Positions 8,141-16,988 are shown, counted from the stretch's first letter. The stretch: DNA of 64,000 bases from Pseudomonas fulva (GCF_015680705.1 NZ_JADNYP010000016.1:1-64000); one strand, 5' to 3'. The notes: generated by a model from the sequence alone, not told the origin. Numbers and translations are program-made.

Positions 8141-9647
8141 CGGCCAGGGCCTGGCGCTGTTTGGCGCGGCGACGCCAGATGCGCAGCAGCGGCAGGGCCA
8201 GCATGCACAGGGTCAGGACCCAGACCGACAAGCTGATCGGGCTGGACCAGAGGATTCCCAGCTCACCGTTGGAGATCGACAGCGCGCGCCGCAGGTTCTG
8301 CTCCATCAGACCGCCGAGGATGAACCCCAGCAGAATCGGCGACAGCGGGAAGTCGAGCTTGCGCAGGATGTAGCCAAGAATGCCGATGCCGACCATCAGG
8401 AACAGGTCGAAGGTGGTGGCATGCACGGCATAGACGCCGATCGCGGTGATGATCGCGATGACCGGCACCAGTGCCCAGTTCGGTACGGCCAGGATGCGGG
8501 TGAAGATGCGGATCATCGGGATGTTCAGGATCACCAGCATGATGTTGGCGATGAACAGCGAGGCGATCAGGCCCCAGACGATGTCTGGCTGCTGCTCGAA
8601 CAGCAGTGGCCCTGGCGTGATGTTGTACAGGGTCAGTGCGCCGATCATCACGGCGGTGGTGCCCGAGCCCGGGACCCCAAGGGTCAGCATCGGCACCAGG
8701 GCGCCGCAGCAGGATGCGCCGATGGCTGTCTCTGGCGCGGCCAGGCCACGCTTGTCGCCCTTGCCGAAGCTGCCCGAGGTGCCGGCGAGGCGTTTTTCGG
8801 TCATGTAGGCCACGGCGCTGGCCAGAGTCGCGCCGGCACCGGGCAGCACGCCCATGATGAAGCCAAGCAGGCCGCAACGGATGTTGACCACGAATACCGA
8901 GGCCGCTTCCTTGAGGTTGAACAGCATGCGTCCGGTCGCTTTCACCGCCTGGTGGCCGTGATGGGTCTTTTCCAGCAGCAGGAGGATTTCGCTGATGGAG
9001 AACAGGCCCAGCACCAGCACCACGAACTGAATGCCATCGGCCAGGTGCACGCTGTCGCCGGTGAAGCGGTAGACACCACTGTTGGCGTCGATGCCGACAC
9101 TGGAAAGGAACAGTCCGATCAGCGCGGCGATGAACGTCTTCAGCGGTTTGTCACCGGCCATGCCGCCCAGGCAGACGATGGCGAAGACCATGAGCACGAA
9201 GTATTCCGCCGGGCCGAAGGCGATCGCCCACTTGGCCAGCAGCGGTGCGAACAGGACCATACCGCAAGTGGCGATGAAGGCGCCGATGAACGAACTCCAG
9301 GCCGACAACGACAGCGCCACGCCGGCCAGGCCCTGGCGAGCCATGGGGTAGCCGTCGAGGGTGGTCATCACCGTGGAGGCTTCGCCTGGAATGTTCAGCA
9401 GGATCGAGCTGATCCGTCCTCCGTATTCGCAGCCCAGGTAGACCGCCGCCAGCAGGATCAGCGCCGATTCCGGCGGCAGGCCGAGGGCGAAGGCGATCGG
9501 GATCAGCAAGGCCACGCCATTGATCGGGCCCAACCCCGGCAACAGGCCGACGACCGTGCCGATCAGCGTTCCGCTCAGCGCGGTGACCAGGTTGTAGGGG
9601 CTCAGGGCAACGCCGAAGCCTTGCCCGAGGTAGCTCAAGGTATCCAT
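8133..9647 (-). CDS. tctA: Tripartite tricarboxylate transporter, large membrane subunit TctA
   Basis: A 504-residue inner-membrane permease subunit with about twelve hydrophobic segments. The family signatures GLLPGLGPINGVALLIPI (near residue 37) and the mirrored GVLPGAGATLASAVAYMTEK half are present. It works with TctB and the periplasmic receptor TctC in sodium-coupled uptake of citrate or related tricarboxylates. It follows tctB after three bases and overlaps the AbrB-like gene downstream. Confidence 0.93.
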   Translation of the reverse strand: MDTLSYLGQGFGVALSPYNLVTALSGTLIGTVVGLLPGLGPINGVALLIPIAFALGLPPESALILLAAVYLGCEYGGRISSILLNIPGEASTVMTTLDGYPMARQGLAGVALSLSAWSSFIGAFIATCGMVLFAPLLAKWAIAFGPAEYFVLMVFAIVCLGGMAGDKPLKTFIAALIGLFLSSVGIDANSGVYRFTGDSVHLADGIQFVVLVLGLFSISEILLLLEKTHHGHQAVKATGRMLFNLKEAASVFVVNIRCGLLGFIMGVLPGAGATLASAVAYMTEKRLAGTSGSFGKGDKRGLAAPETAIGASCCGALVPMLTLGVPGSGTTAVMIGALTLYNITPGPLLFEQQPDIVWGLIASLFIANIMLVILNIPMIRIFTRILAVPNWALVPVIAIITAIGVYAVHATTFDLFLMVGIGILGYILRKLDFPLSPILLGFILGGLMEQNLRRALSISNGELGILWSSPISLSVWVLTLCMLALPLLRIWRRRAKQRQALADA

Positions 9648-9650
9648 GTT

Positions 9651-10109
9651 TCAGTTCTCCAGTCCGGCGAGCAGGCCCAGGGGCAGAGGGACATCCATCA
9701 CGCGGTCGAACAGCCAGTACAGGAACAGGCTCATGCCGATCACCACCAGGGCGCCATGCAGCCAGCGGCCACCATAGAGGCGGGCCATGGGCAGGCCGGT
9801 CAGGATCGCGCTGAGAATGAAACCCAGCGCTTCGAAGGTGGCGGCGAAGACGACCAGCAGGCCCACGCAGCAAGCGATCTTGACCAGGGTCTGTCGGTCC
9901 AGCTCCGGCTCGTCGTCCTTGCGCACGATCGGCGTGGGGCGGATCGCCAGGTACAGCAGGCCCAGGCCCATCAGGGCAAGCATGAGCAGCGGATAGGCCC
10001 GTGGGCCGACCGGTTCGTAGGAAAACGCGGCCTGGTAAGGCCAGGCCATCACCGCCAGCGCGGCACAGACCGCCAGCAGGGCCAGGGCGAAAATGCGTTG
10101 CAGGATCAT
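9651..10109 (-). CDS. tctB: Tripartite tricarboxylate transporter, small membrane subunit TctB
   Basis: I chose the ATG at 10109 because GAGGA stands eight bases before it; the product is 153 residues. Four hydrophobic helices are visible, and the family feature FSYEPVGPRAYPLLM follows the first. It is the small permease partner of TctA. The gap of about 93 bases to tctC upstream holds a long hairpin (10140-10188), while the gap to tctA is only three bases. Confidence 0.88.
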   Translation of the reverse strand: MILQRIFALALLAVCAALAVMAWPYQAAFSYEPVGPRAYPLLMLALMGLGLLYLAIRPTPIVRKDDEPELDRQTLVKIACCVGLLVVFAATFEALGFILSAILTGLPMARLYGGRWLHGALVVIGMSLFLYWLFDRVMDVPLPLGLLAGLEN

Positions 10110-10139
10110 CGTGGGAATCCTCATGAAGAGCGATCGAGA

Positions 10140-10188
10140 GCTGCCTGGCCCGGACAACGTCATCTCCGCGTCATCCGGAACAGGCAGC
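10140..10188 (-). promoter_or_regulatory. Intercistronic hairpin between tctC and tctB
   Basis: GCTGCCTG (10140-10147) pairs with CAGGCAGC (10181-10188), and inside it CCGGA (10150-10154) pairs with TCCGG (10174-10178), giving a two-part stem over a loop of 19 bases. No T-tract follows, so it is more likely a 3'-end stabiliser or partial attenuator than a full terminator. It would favour binding protein over permease production. Confidence 0.6.
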
Positions 10189-10202
10189 GCTGTCGTCAGG
10201 GC

Positions 10203-11183
10203 TTACTGGATCAGCCCGAATTCCTTGGCCAGGGCCTTGTAGTCGGCGACCTGCTTCTTCACGTAGCCATCGAGCTGCTCGCCGGTCATGGCGAACGGGA
10301 ACAGCTCGCGCTGGTCACGCAGCTCGGCGAACGCCTCGGACGCCAGCAGCTGGTCGAACGAAGCTTTCCACCAGGCATAGTCCTCGTCGCTGACTTTCGG
10401 GCCCAGGTAGAAGCCACGCACCACTGGCCAGACGATGTCGTAGCCCTGTTCCTTGGCCGTCGGGATGTCCTTCATCTCCGGTTCGTCCAGGCGATTCTCG
10501 GAGAACACGGCGAGGATGCGCATGTTGCCGCTCTGGATATGCGGCATGGAGTCGGAAATGTCGGTCGAGCCGACCTGGATGTGGCCGCCCAGCAACGCAG
10601 TGGCGATCTCGCCGCCGCCTTCGAGAGCGACGTAGCGCAGGTCGCGCGGGTTGATCCCGGCGGCCTTGGCGATCAGTGCGGTCTGCATCCAGTCCTGGCT
10701 GCCGACGGTGCCACCGGAGCCGATTACCACCTTGCTCGGGTCCTTCTTCAACGCGGCGACCAGGTCATCCAGGGTCTTGTAGGGAGAGTCGCTCTTCACC
10801 GCGATCGCGCCGTAGCTGGTGCCGACCGCCGCCAGCCATTTCACCGCGTTCTCGTCGAAGCGGCCGAACTTGCCCTGGGCAAGGTTGAGCAGCGAGCCGC
10901 TGGACCAGGCCACCAGTGTCCCGGCATCGGCGGGGCGTTGCGCTACCACCGCGTTGTAGGCCACCGCGCCGACGCCACCGGGCATGTAGGTCACGCGCAT
11001 GGGCTTGCTGAGGATCTTCTCGTTGACCAAGGCGCTCTGCACCAGCTTGCAGGTCAGGTCGAAGCCGCCGCCGGGGGAGGCCGGGGCGATGCATTCGGGG
11101 CGCTTGGGTTCGGCGGCCAGGGCGTTGCCAGCCAGCAGCAGGCAGCCTGTGGCCAGGACGAGGCGGCGTAGTGAAGAGGTCAT
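10203..11183 (-). CDS. tctC: Periplasmic tricarboxylate-binding receptor TctC
   Basis: A 326-residue extracytoplasmic binding protein of the Bug/TctC family. The signal peptide ends near residue 23 (ALA). The ligand-loop motif CIAPASPGGGFDLTCKL and the second-domain motif GSGGTVGSQDW are present. It delivers citrate-like ligands to TctAB; specificity is inferred only from the operon. The ATG at 11183 is preceded by CGGAG and, just upstream, by an ACAACAACAAC tract typical of Crc/Hfq control. Confidence 0.92.
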   Translation of the reverse strand: MTSSLRRLVLATGCLLLAGNALAAEPKRPECIAPASPGGGFDLTCKLVQSALVNEKILSKPMRVTYMPGGVGAVAYNAVVAQRPADAGTLVAWSSGSLLNLAQGKFGRFDENAVKWLAAVGTSYGAIAVKSDSPYKTLDDLVAALKKDPSKVVIGSGGTVGSQDWMQTALIAKAAGINPRDLRYVALEGGGEIATALLGGHIQVGSTDISDSMPHIQSGNMRILAVFSENRLDEPEMKDIPTAKEQGYDIVWPVVRGFYLGPKVSDEDYAWWKASFDQLLASEAFAELRDQRELFPFAMTGEQLDGYVKKQVADYKALAKEFGLIQ

Positions 11184-11199
11184 CGTCTATCTCCGGGGT

Positions 11200-11210
11200 G
11201 TTGTTGTTGT
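11200..11210 (-). promoter_or_regulatory. CA-rich Crc/Hfq-type motif before tctC
   Basis: The minus strand reads ACAACAACAAC in the short gap between the porin stop and the tctC ribosome site. It contains the AAYAAYAA consensus through which Hfq with Crc represses translation of carbon-uptake genes in Pseudomonas. Motif and position are seen; function is inferred from that system. Confidence 0.65.
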
Positions 11211-11214
11211 CGGA

Positions 11215-12504
11215 TTACCAAAGGGCCACGCTGTAGCTCACCAGCAGCCGCACTTCATCGGCGTCGCGAGCGAAGTTGGAGCGGAAGGTGGCGTTGCGCA
11301 GGCGTACGGCGACGTTTTTCAACGGACCGCCTTGGACCACGTACTTCAGTTCGCTGTTGCGTTCCCATTCCTTGCCTTCGCCACCCTCGGCACGGCTGAC
11401 ATTGTCGCCGCTGATGTAGCGAGTCATGAACGTCAGGCCGGGGATGCCCAGCCGGGTGAAGTCGTAGTCGTAGCGCAGCTGCCAGGAGTGCTCGTCGGCT
11501 GCGGCGAAGTCGTTGATCTGGACGAAGTTGACCAGATAGGGATCGGCCCCATCGATGTAGGGGAAGGCACTGTCGCCGGACAGGTGCTGGTAGGTAGCGC
11601 TGAACTTGTGGCTGTCGATGGCGTAGCTGAGCATGCCGTTGGCCGCGGTATTGTCGATCTTGCCGGCGCGCGCCTGGCCCTGGTCGTCGCTGACGGAAAG
11701 ACGCAGGTCGGCGACCAGGTTGCCTGGCCCCCAGGGCTGGCTGGCGACCAGGCCGATGAAATGCTGGCGGTAGACGTCGTCGAGCTGAGCGAAGTGGTAG
11801 CTGCCGGTGACGCGCTCGGAGAACTGGTAGTCCAGGCCAGCCAGGTCATAGTGATCGCCGACCACGGTGGCGCCGAAGCGATTGTTCTTGTTGTTCAGCG
11901 CAATGTCTTCGCGATTGGTGTCGTTGCGGTCCTTGGCCTTTTCCAGGCGACCCCCGGTGAAGGTCAAGCCGTCGATTTCCTCGGAGGTCAGCAAGCCGCC
12001 TTCGAAGGTCTGCGGCAGGATGCGGCCATCGTTGGGCTGCAACGTCGGCAGCTCGGGAATCAGCGTGCCGAACTTCAGTTCGGTGCGCGACACCTTGATC
12101 TTGCCGGTCAGGCCGAGCTTGGAGTATTCGTCGGCGGCGCGACCATCGTCATGGGTTGGCAGCAGGCCACTGCCGGTGCGATCCGGGCTGGAGTCGAGCT
12201 TGACCCCCACCATGCCCAGCGCATCGATGCCCAGCCCCACGGTCCCTTCGGTATAGCCGGACTGGACGTTGAGCATGAAGCCCTGGGCCCATTCGTCGCG
12301 CTTGGACTGCTGGCTGCTGGTGCCATCGCGGAAATCGCGGTTGAAGTACATGTTGCGGGTTTCGAAGGTGGCCTTGCTGTCTTCGAGGAAAGCGGCCTGG
12401 CTCATCGGGGCGACGCTGGCGAAGGCCAGAGCCGTGGCGATGGTAGAGGGACGAGCGGGATGAGATCGGGCAGGCATGCACGCCTGAGGCTGTGAGGACA
12501 GCAT
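11215..12504 (-). CDS. OprD-family outer-membrane porin (tricarboxylate channel)
   Basis: A 429-residue substrate-specific porin of the OprD family, with an N-terminal signal peptide ending near APMSQA followed by FLEDSKATFETRNMYFNRDF, a typical family start. The C-terminal phenylalanine signature is replaced by YSVALW, ending in an aromatic residue as expected of a beta-barrel. It leads the tct operon, so it probably passes citrate or tricarboxylates through the outer membrane, as OpdH does in P. aeruginosa. An alternative start at 12477 would shorten a long N-region. AACAATAA lies just before the ribosome site. Confidence 0.88.
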   Translation of the reverse strand: MLSSQPQACMPARSHPARPSTIATALAFASVAPMSQAAFLEDSKATFETRNMYFNRDFRDGTSSQQSKRDEWAQGFMLNVQSGYTEGTVGLGIDALGMVGVKLDSSPDRTGSGLLPTHDDGRAADEYSKLGLTGKIKVSRTELKFGTLIPELPTLQPNDGRILPQTFEGGLLTSEEIDGLTFTGGRLEKAKDRNDTNREDIALNNKNNRFGATVVGDHYDLAGLDYQFSERVTGSYHFAQLDDVYRQHFIGLVASQPWGPGNLVADLRLSVSDDQGQARAGKIDNTAANGMLSYAIDSHKFSATYQHLSGDSAFPYIDGADPYLVNFVQINDFAAADEHSWQLRYDYDFTRLGIPGLTFMTRYISGDNVSRAEGGEGKEWERNSELKYVVQGGPLKNVAVRLRNATFRSNFARDADEVRLLVSYSVALW

Positions 12505-12520
12505 CGTCGACTGACTCCGT

Positions 12521-12528
12521 TTATTGTT
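12521..12528 (-). promoter_or_regulatory. CA-rich Crc/Hfq-type motif before the OprD porin gene
   Basis: The minus strand carries AACAATAA, an exact AAYAAYAA match, immediately before the CGGAG ribosome-binding site of the porin gene. Together with the motif before tctC this suggests catabolite repression at two points of the same transcript. Confidence 0.55.
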
Positions 12529-12596
12529 CTTATCGGTGCACCTTCATGGCGCATTTTCGGCATCATTGGTGTGCCGTGGTGCGATGCTAGGTAACG

Positions 12597-12628
12597 AACC
12601 TTTCACCAACCTTTCAATTTGAAAGGTT
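12597..12628. promoter_or_regulatory. Probable TctD operator between porin and tctD
   Basis: In the divergent gap AACCTTTCACC (12597-12607) is followed directly by a near copy, AACCTTTCAA (12608-12617), then one T and its exact complement TTGAAAGGTT (12619-12628). This makes both an 11-base direct repeat, the spacing used by OmpR-type regulators, and a 21-base perfect palindrome. Flanking GTAAC and GTTAC (12591-12595, 12630-12634) extend the symmetry. It lies about 75 bases before tctD and 95 before the porin gene. Confidence 0.65.
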
Positions 12629-12704
12629 TGTTACGAGGGGCTTCACAGCGCTGGAGACAGGGTTACACTCCGCGCCCATCCTTGAGCCGAGACGGGAGAG
12701 AACG

Positions 12705-13376
12705 ATGCGGGTCCTGCTGGTCGAAGATCATCTGCAACTGGCTGAAAGCGTTGCCCAGGCCCTCAAGGGCACAGGGCTGACCGTCGATGTGCTGCATGAC
12801 GGCGTGGCGGCGGACCTTGCACTGGCCAGCGAGGACTACGCGGTGGCCATCCTCGATGTCGGTCTGCCGCGCATGGATGGCTTCGAAGTGCTGGCCCGCC
12901 TGCGTGGGCGTGGACGCAACCTGCCGGTACTGATGCTCACCGCGCGCAGTGACGTGAAGGACCGGGTACATGGACTCAACCTCGGCGCAGACGACTACCT
13001 GGCCAAGCCCTTCGAACTCACCGAGCTGGAAGCGCGAGTCAAGGCCCTGTTGCGCCGCAGCGTGCTCGGCGGCGAGCGCCAGCAGCACTGCGGGCCGCTG
13101 GTCTATGACCTCGACACCCGGCGCTTCAGTCTGGGCGAGCAGACCCTGACCTTGACCTCTCGCGAGCAGAGCGTGCTCGAGGCGTTGATTGCCCGCCCAG
13201 GCCGGGTGATGAGCAAGGAGCAGCTGGCAGCGCAGGTATTCGGCCTGGACCAGGAGGCCAGCCCCGATGCGATCGAGATCTATATCCACCGGTTGCGCAA
13301 GAAACTCGACGGCCAGCCCGTGGCCATCGTGACCTTCCGCGGCCTGGGCTACCTGCTCGAGCATCGCGATGCGTGA
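12705..13376 (+). CDS. tctD: OmpR-type response regulator TctD
   Basis: A 223-residue response regulator. The receiver domain has acidic residues EDH at 7-9, phosphoacceptor Asp51 in AILDVGLP and Lys in LAKPF. A C-terminal winged helix contains IEIYIHRLRKKLDG and TFRGLGYLL. It overlaps tctE by eight bases and faces the porin-tctCBA operon, so it most likely activates that operon when tricarboxylates are sensed. Confidence 0.92.
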   Translation: MRVLLVEDHLQLAESVAQALKGTGLTVDVLHDGVAADLALASEDYAVAILDVGLPRMDGFEVLARLRGRGRNLPVLMLTARSDVKDRVHGLNLGADDYLAKPFELTELEARVKALLRRSVLGGERQQHCGPLVYDLDTRRFSLGEQTLTLTSREQSVLEALIARPGRVMSKEQLAAQVFGLDQEASPDAIEIYIHRLRKKLDGQPVAIVTFRGLGYLLEHRDA

Positions 13377-14751
13377 GGCCGACAGCCTTCGCGCGCGGCT
13401 GCTGTGGAATCTCGCGCTGCTGCTGGTGATACTGATGCTGGCCAGTGGGCTGAGCGCCTACTGGAACGGCCGCGAGGCAGCCGATACGGCCTATGACCGT
13501 ACCTTGCTGGCCTCGGCACGCACCATTGCCGCCGGTCTTTCGCAGCGCGACGGCACGCTCAGCGCGGATGTGCCCTACGTGGCCCTGGATACCTTCGCCT
13601 ATGACAGTGCCGGACGCATCTTCTACCAGGTGCTGGACATTCACCAGAAACTGATCTCCGGCTACGAGCAGTTACCAGCGCCGCCGCCGGGGACGCCGCG
13701 TACCGATGACTATCCGGCCTTGGCACGGTTCTACAACGCGACCTATCTTGGCCAGAACGTGCGAGTGGTCAGCCTGCTCAAGGCCGTGAGCGAACCGAAC
13801 ATGAACGGCATGGCCGAGATCCGCGTGGCCGAGACCGAGGAGGCCAGGGTGCGCATGGCCCAGGGGCTCATGGCCGACACCTTGTTGCGCCTGGGCATGC
13901 TGGCACTGGGTGCGCTACTGATGGTCTGGTTTGCCGTCAGCGCGGCGTTGCGTCCGCTCGAGCGTCTGCGCACGGCGGTCGAAGAGCGGCAGCCGGACGA
14001 CCTCAGTGCCCTGCCAGTGGTCGAGGTGCAGCGGGAGCTAAGGCCGCTGGTCCGGGCTCTGGATCATTTCACCGAGCGGCTGCGTGGTCAGTTCGAGCGC
14101 CAGGCGCAGTTCATCGCCGATGCTGCCCATGAGCTGCGCACCCCGCTGGCAGCGCTCAAGGCGCGGATCGAACTGGGGCTGCGCGCCGACGAGCCGCAGA
14201 CCTGGCGCCAGACGCTGGAAGCGGCCGCGCAAGGTACCGATCGGCTCACTCACCTGGCCAACCAGCTGCTTTCCCTGGCCCGTGTCGAGAACGGCGCGCG
14301 AGCCATCGCCGAAGGGGGCGCGCAGCGCCTGGACTTGAGCCAGCTGACTCGCGAACTGGGCCTTGCCATGGCACCGCTGGCCCATGCCCGCGGCATCGCC
14401 CTGGCGCTGGAGGCACAGGCGCCGGTCTGGCTCAAGGGCGAGCCGACGCTGCTCAACGAGCTGCTGAACAATCTGGTGGACAATGCCTTGGCGCATACCC
14501 CGTCCGGTGGCAGCGTGACCTTGAGGGTGCTGGCGCCGGCGATCCTGGAAGTGGAAGATGACGGGCCGGGCATCCCGGCGCACGAACGCGAGCGGGTCTT
14601 CGAGCGCTTCTATCGCGGCAGCGCGCAGGGCACCGGCCTGGGGTTGGCCATCGTCGGTGAAATCTGCCGCGCACACCTGGCGCAGGTGAGCTTGCACGAT
14701 GGCGCCAGTGGCGGGCTGCGAGTGAGGGTGAGCTTCATCGCTGGCCAGTGA
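13369..14751 (+). CDS. tctE: Sensor histidine kinase TctE
   Basis: A 460-residue inner-membrane kinase. One helix is at about 11-29 and a second near 175-195, enclosing a periplasmic sensor region. Then come a HAMP-like linker, the dimerisation motif AAHELRTPLAALK with phospho-His254, and the ATPase with NLVDNALAHTP, EVEDDGPGIP and GTGLGLAIV. It phosphorylates TctD. The periplasmic loop probably senses the tricarboxylate, by analogy with the Salmonella TctDE system. Confidence 0.92.
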   Translation: MREADSLRARLLWNLALLLVILMLASGLSAYWNGREAADTAYDRTLLASARTIAAGLSQRDGTLSADVPYVALDTFAYDSAGRIFYQVLDIHQKLISGYEQLPAPPPGTPRTDDYPALARFYNATYLGQNVRVVSLLKAVSEPNMNGMAEIRVAETEEARVRMAQGLMADTLLRLGMLALGALLMVWFAVSAALRPLERLRTAVEERQPDDLSALPVVEVQRELRPLVRALDHFTERLRGQFERQAQFIADAAHELRTPLAALKARIELGLRADEPQTWRQTLEAAAQGTDRLTHLANQLLSLARVENGARAIAEGGAQRLDLSQLTRELGLAMAPLAHARGIALALEAQAPVWLKGEPTLLNELLNNLVDNALAHTPSGGSVTLRVLAPAILEVEDDGPGIPAHERERVFERFYRGSAQGTGLGLAIVGEICRAHLAQVSLHDGASGGLRVRVSFIAGQ

Positions 14752-14762
14752 GCCGAGCGTGC

Positions 14763-15569
14763 TCAGTGCAGCAGGCTGCGGGCATCGAGCAGCTCGAGCA
14801 CGTCCAGCTCGGTGCCGGCGGCCAGGCCGAGGTGGCGATAGGCGGGCAGGGCGTCCACCGGGCGGTCAGGCTCGCGCTTGCTCAGCCGACGAGCGATCTG
14901 CACCACGTCGATGTAGTCGATCCGCTCGGTTCGCCGTTGCAAGTCGCGAATCTGTCCCGGCAGCCGGACCAGCTGTTCGGGAAACTCCCAGGCGCTGAGA
15001 ATCTTGTCGCCCAGCACTGGCTGGATCTGCTCGATGACGTGCTCCAGGCAGACAGGGTCGGCCAACAGTTCGTTGTGCTCCTCGGCGTAGATCAGCACGG
15101 GCAAGGCGCCGATCTGGTGGACCAGGCCGCCAAGCGCCGCCTGGTCCGGCTTGAGTGGGGTGTGCCGGCGGCTCAGCTCGTAGCTGATGCCGGCCACTTC
15201 CAGGCTGTTGCTCCAGATCGCGCGAAGCTTCTGTTCGACCACTGGCGAGCGGGCCCGGAAGATCTGCTCGATGACCAGCCCGACGGCCAGGTTGCAACTG
15301 TAGTTGATGCCCAGTCGGGTGATCGCGGTATGAAGGTCGGTGACTTCGACGCTCGCGCGCAGCAACGGACTATTGACCACCTTGATCAGGCGCGCCGACA
15401 ACGCCGCGTCGCGACCGATCACCCGGCTCAGCGCGGCGACGCTTATCTCGCTGTCCTCGGCGGCTTCACGGATGCTCAGTGCGACTTCAGGCAGGGTCGG
15501 CAGCACCAGGTCATCGTTTTCGATGGCGGCAAGCAGCTGCTCCTGGACCATCTCGGCCAGCTTGTTCAT
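14763..15569 (-). CDS. HDOD-domain protein
   Basis: A 268-residue soluble protein dominated by an HDOD domain (about residues 20-215), recognisable from LPTLPEVALSIREAAED, LSARLIKVVNSPLLR and SLEVAGISYELSR. The metal-binding HD residues of true HD phosphohydrolases are not evident, as usual for HDOD. Such proteins act in signalling without a known catalytic role. It converges on tctE and precedes ygfZ-type neighbours in the usual P. putida order. Confidence 0.87.
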   Translation of the reverse strand: MNKLAEMVQEQLLAAIENDDLVLPTLPEVALSIREAAEDSEISVAALSRVIGRDAALSARLIKVVNSPLLRASVEVTDLHTAITRLGINYSCNLAVGLVIEQIFRARSPVVEQKLRAIWSNSLEVAGISYELSRRHTPLKPDQAALGGLVHQIGALPVLIYAEEHNELLADPVCLEHVIEQIQPVLGDKILSAWEFPEQLVRLPGQIRDLQRRTERIDYIDVVQIARRLSKREPDRPVDALPAYRHLGLAAGTELDVLELLDARSLLH

Positions 15570-15600
15570 GGATTCTTCTACTACTACGGTGCAAGTGCAG

Positions 15601-15617
15601 CCCCGCGGCGCGCGGGG
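15601..15617 (-). terminator. GC-rich hairpin downstream of ygfZ
   Basis: CCCCGCG and CGCGGGG form a seven-pair stem with a three-base loop just past the ygfZ stop. There is no T-tract, so termination activity is uncertain. Confidence 0.35.
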
Positions 15618-15625
15618 CAGGCGGG

Positions 15626-16567
15626 TCAGCGCTGGATTTCCCGATCACGGTCCAGTTCGTAAGGCAGGCTCAGCACGGCCAGCCGCGGGCCCTCCAGGCT
15701 GCCCAGGTGCAGGTTGCCATCTTCGATGGCCTCGGCACCGACCACCGCGAGCAGCTCGCAGCCCTGCTCGCTGCGCGCGGCGAGCACCACCTCGCCGACC
15801 GAAGAGCCGTGCGTGGGCGAGAAGATCGCGGTACCCGGCGCCGGTGGCGCCGATTGTTCCAGCGCCAGGCGATACTGCCGACGCTTGAGCTTGCCCAGGT
15901 ACTGCATGCGGGCGACGATTTCCTGGCCGGTGTAGCAACCTTTCTTGAAGCTCACGCCGCCGACGGCCTGCAGGTTGATCATCTGCGGGATGAACAGTTC
16001 GCGCGTCTGGGCCATGACCTGGCCGAGGCCGGCCCGCACCTGGCCGAGCAGCCAGTCGTTGAGTTCGCCTGCCGGCAGCAGCCTGGCAAGCGCCTCGCCC
16101 AGCGTCCCGGCCTGCCGCGCCGGGGCCCAGAGCTCGGCCCGGCCAGGCGAGACGCGCACCGCGATCAGGTCGTCCAGGCGCACGGTGGCGCCAGCCTCGT
16201 CGTTCAGCTCCAGCCCCAGGGACGCCAGGGCGGCCTCACCCTGGTGGACGCCGAAGCGCGCCCAGGCCTGGCTTTCGTCCTCCAGCGTGGCCTTGGAAAA
16301 CACCGCGTACTTCTTCAGGTCGGCAAGCTGCGGCTCGAGCAGTTCGCGGGCCATGGCCAGCAGATAGCCGTTGCCTTCGGGCAGGATGCGAAAGCTCGAT
16401 TGCATGCGCCCCTTGACCATGCAGCGCGCGCCCAGGCTGGAATGGGACGGGTCGAGGTAGTTGATGTTGCAGGTCAGCTGGCCCTGCAGGAACTTGCCGG
16501 CATCGGAGCCGCGCACGGCAAGAATGCCTTCGTGGCTCAGCGGGCAGAAGAAAGCGGAATCGGCCAT
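15626..16567 (-). CDS. ygfZ: YgfZ folate-binding Fe-S cluster/tRNA modification factor
   Basis: A 313-residue protein of the folate-dependent GcvT-like family, needed for repair or activity of certain Fe-S enzymes such as MiaB. The family signature KGCYTGQEIVARMQYLGKLK is intact, including the functional cysteine. Length fits. It is divergent from sdhE, an arrangement common in Pseudomonas and consistent with roles in cofactor-dependent enzyme maturation. Confidence 0.92.
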   Translation of the reverse strand: MADSAFFCPLSHEGILAVRGSDAGKFLQGQLTCNINYLDPSHSSLGARCMVKGRMQSSFRILPEGNGYLLAMARELLEPQLADLKKYAVFSKATLEDESQAWARFGVHQGEAALASLGLELNDEAGATVRLDDLIAVRVSPGRAELWAPARQAGTLGEALARLLPAGELNDWLLGQVRAGLGQVMAQTRELFIPQMINLQAVGGVSFKKGCYTGQEIVARMQYLGKLKRRQYRLALEQSAPPAPGTAIFSPTHGSSVGEVVLAARSEQGCELLAVVGAEAIEDGNLHLGSLEGPRLAVLSLPYELDRDREIQR

Positions 16568-16733
16568 GGGTCATCGCACGTCGTGAATTCTGCGCCCATG
16601 ATAGAACGCCAGGGCCAAAATAGGTAGGCAGCGCGCTGTTCGCCCGTGACCGGCCGCCGGCCTACCTCGACCAACGCCGCGTGCCGCTTCGTCGGAGGCC
16701 CTGTATACTGGCCGGCCATTCGAGGAGGGCCCC

Positions 16734-16988
16734 ATGGTCGAACAATCTGAACTCAACCGGCTTTTCTGGCACAGCCGTCGCGGCATGCTGGAGCTGGACG
16801 TGCTGCTGGTGCCTTTCACCCAGGAGGTCTATGCCAGCCTGGACGAGGCGGACCGCGAGCTGTATCGCCGCTTGCTGACCTGCGAAGATCAGGACCTGTT
16901 CGGCTGGTTCATGGAGCGCAACGAGTCCGAGGATCCGGAGCTGCAACGCATGGTTCGCATCATCCTGGACCGTGTCCAGCCCAAGTGA
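16734..16988 (+). CDS. sdhE: FAD assembly factor SdhE
   Basis: An 84-residue protein that promotes covalent flavinylation of the succinate dehydrogenase flavoprotein. The defining RGxxE motif is present as RRGMLELD (residues 15-22), and the C-terminal helical part DRELYRRLLTCEDQDLFGWFM fits the five-helix family. A ribosome site GAGGAGG precedes the ATG. It overlaps the next gene by 17 bases, the same pairing as sdhE-ygfX in E. coli. Confidence 0.93.
   Translation: MVEQSELNRLFWHSRRGMLELDVLLVPFTQEVYASLDEADRELYRRLLTCEDQDLFGWFMERNESEDPELQRMVRIILDRVQPK

Noticed and set aside
8106..11171. A 1021-codon open frame on the plus strand
   Set aside because: It lies antisense to tctA, tctB and tctC, is rich in Gln, Asp, His and Arg as expected from GC-rich antisense frames, and resembles no protein family.
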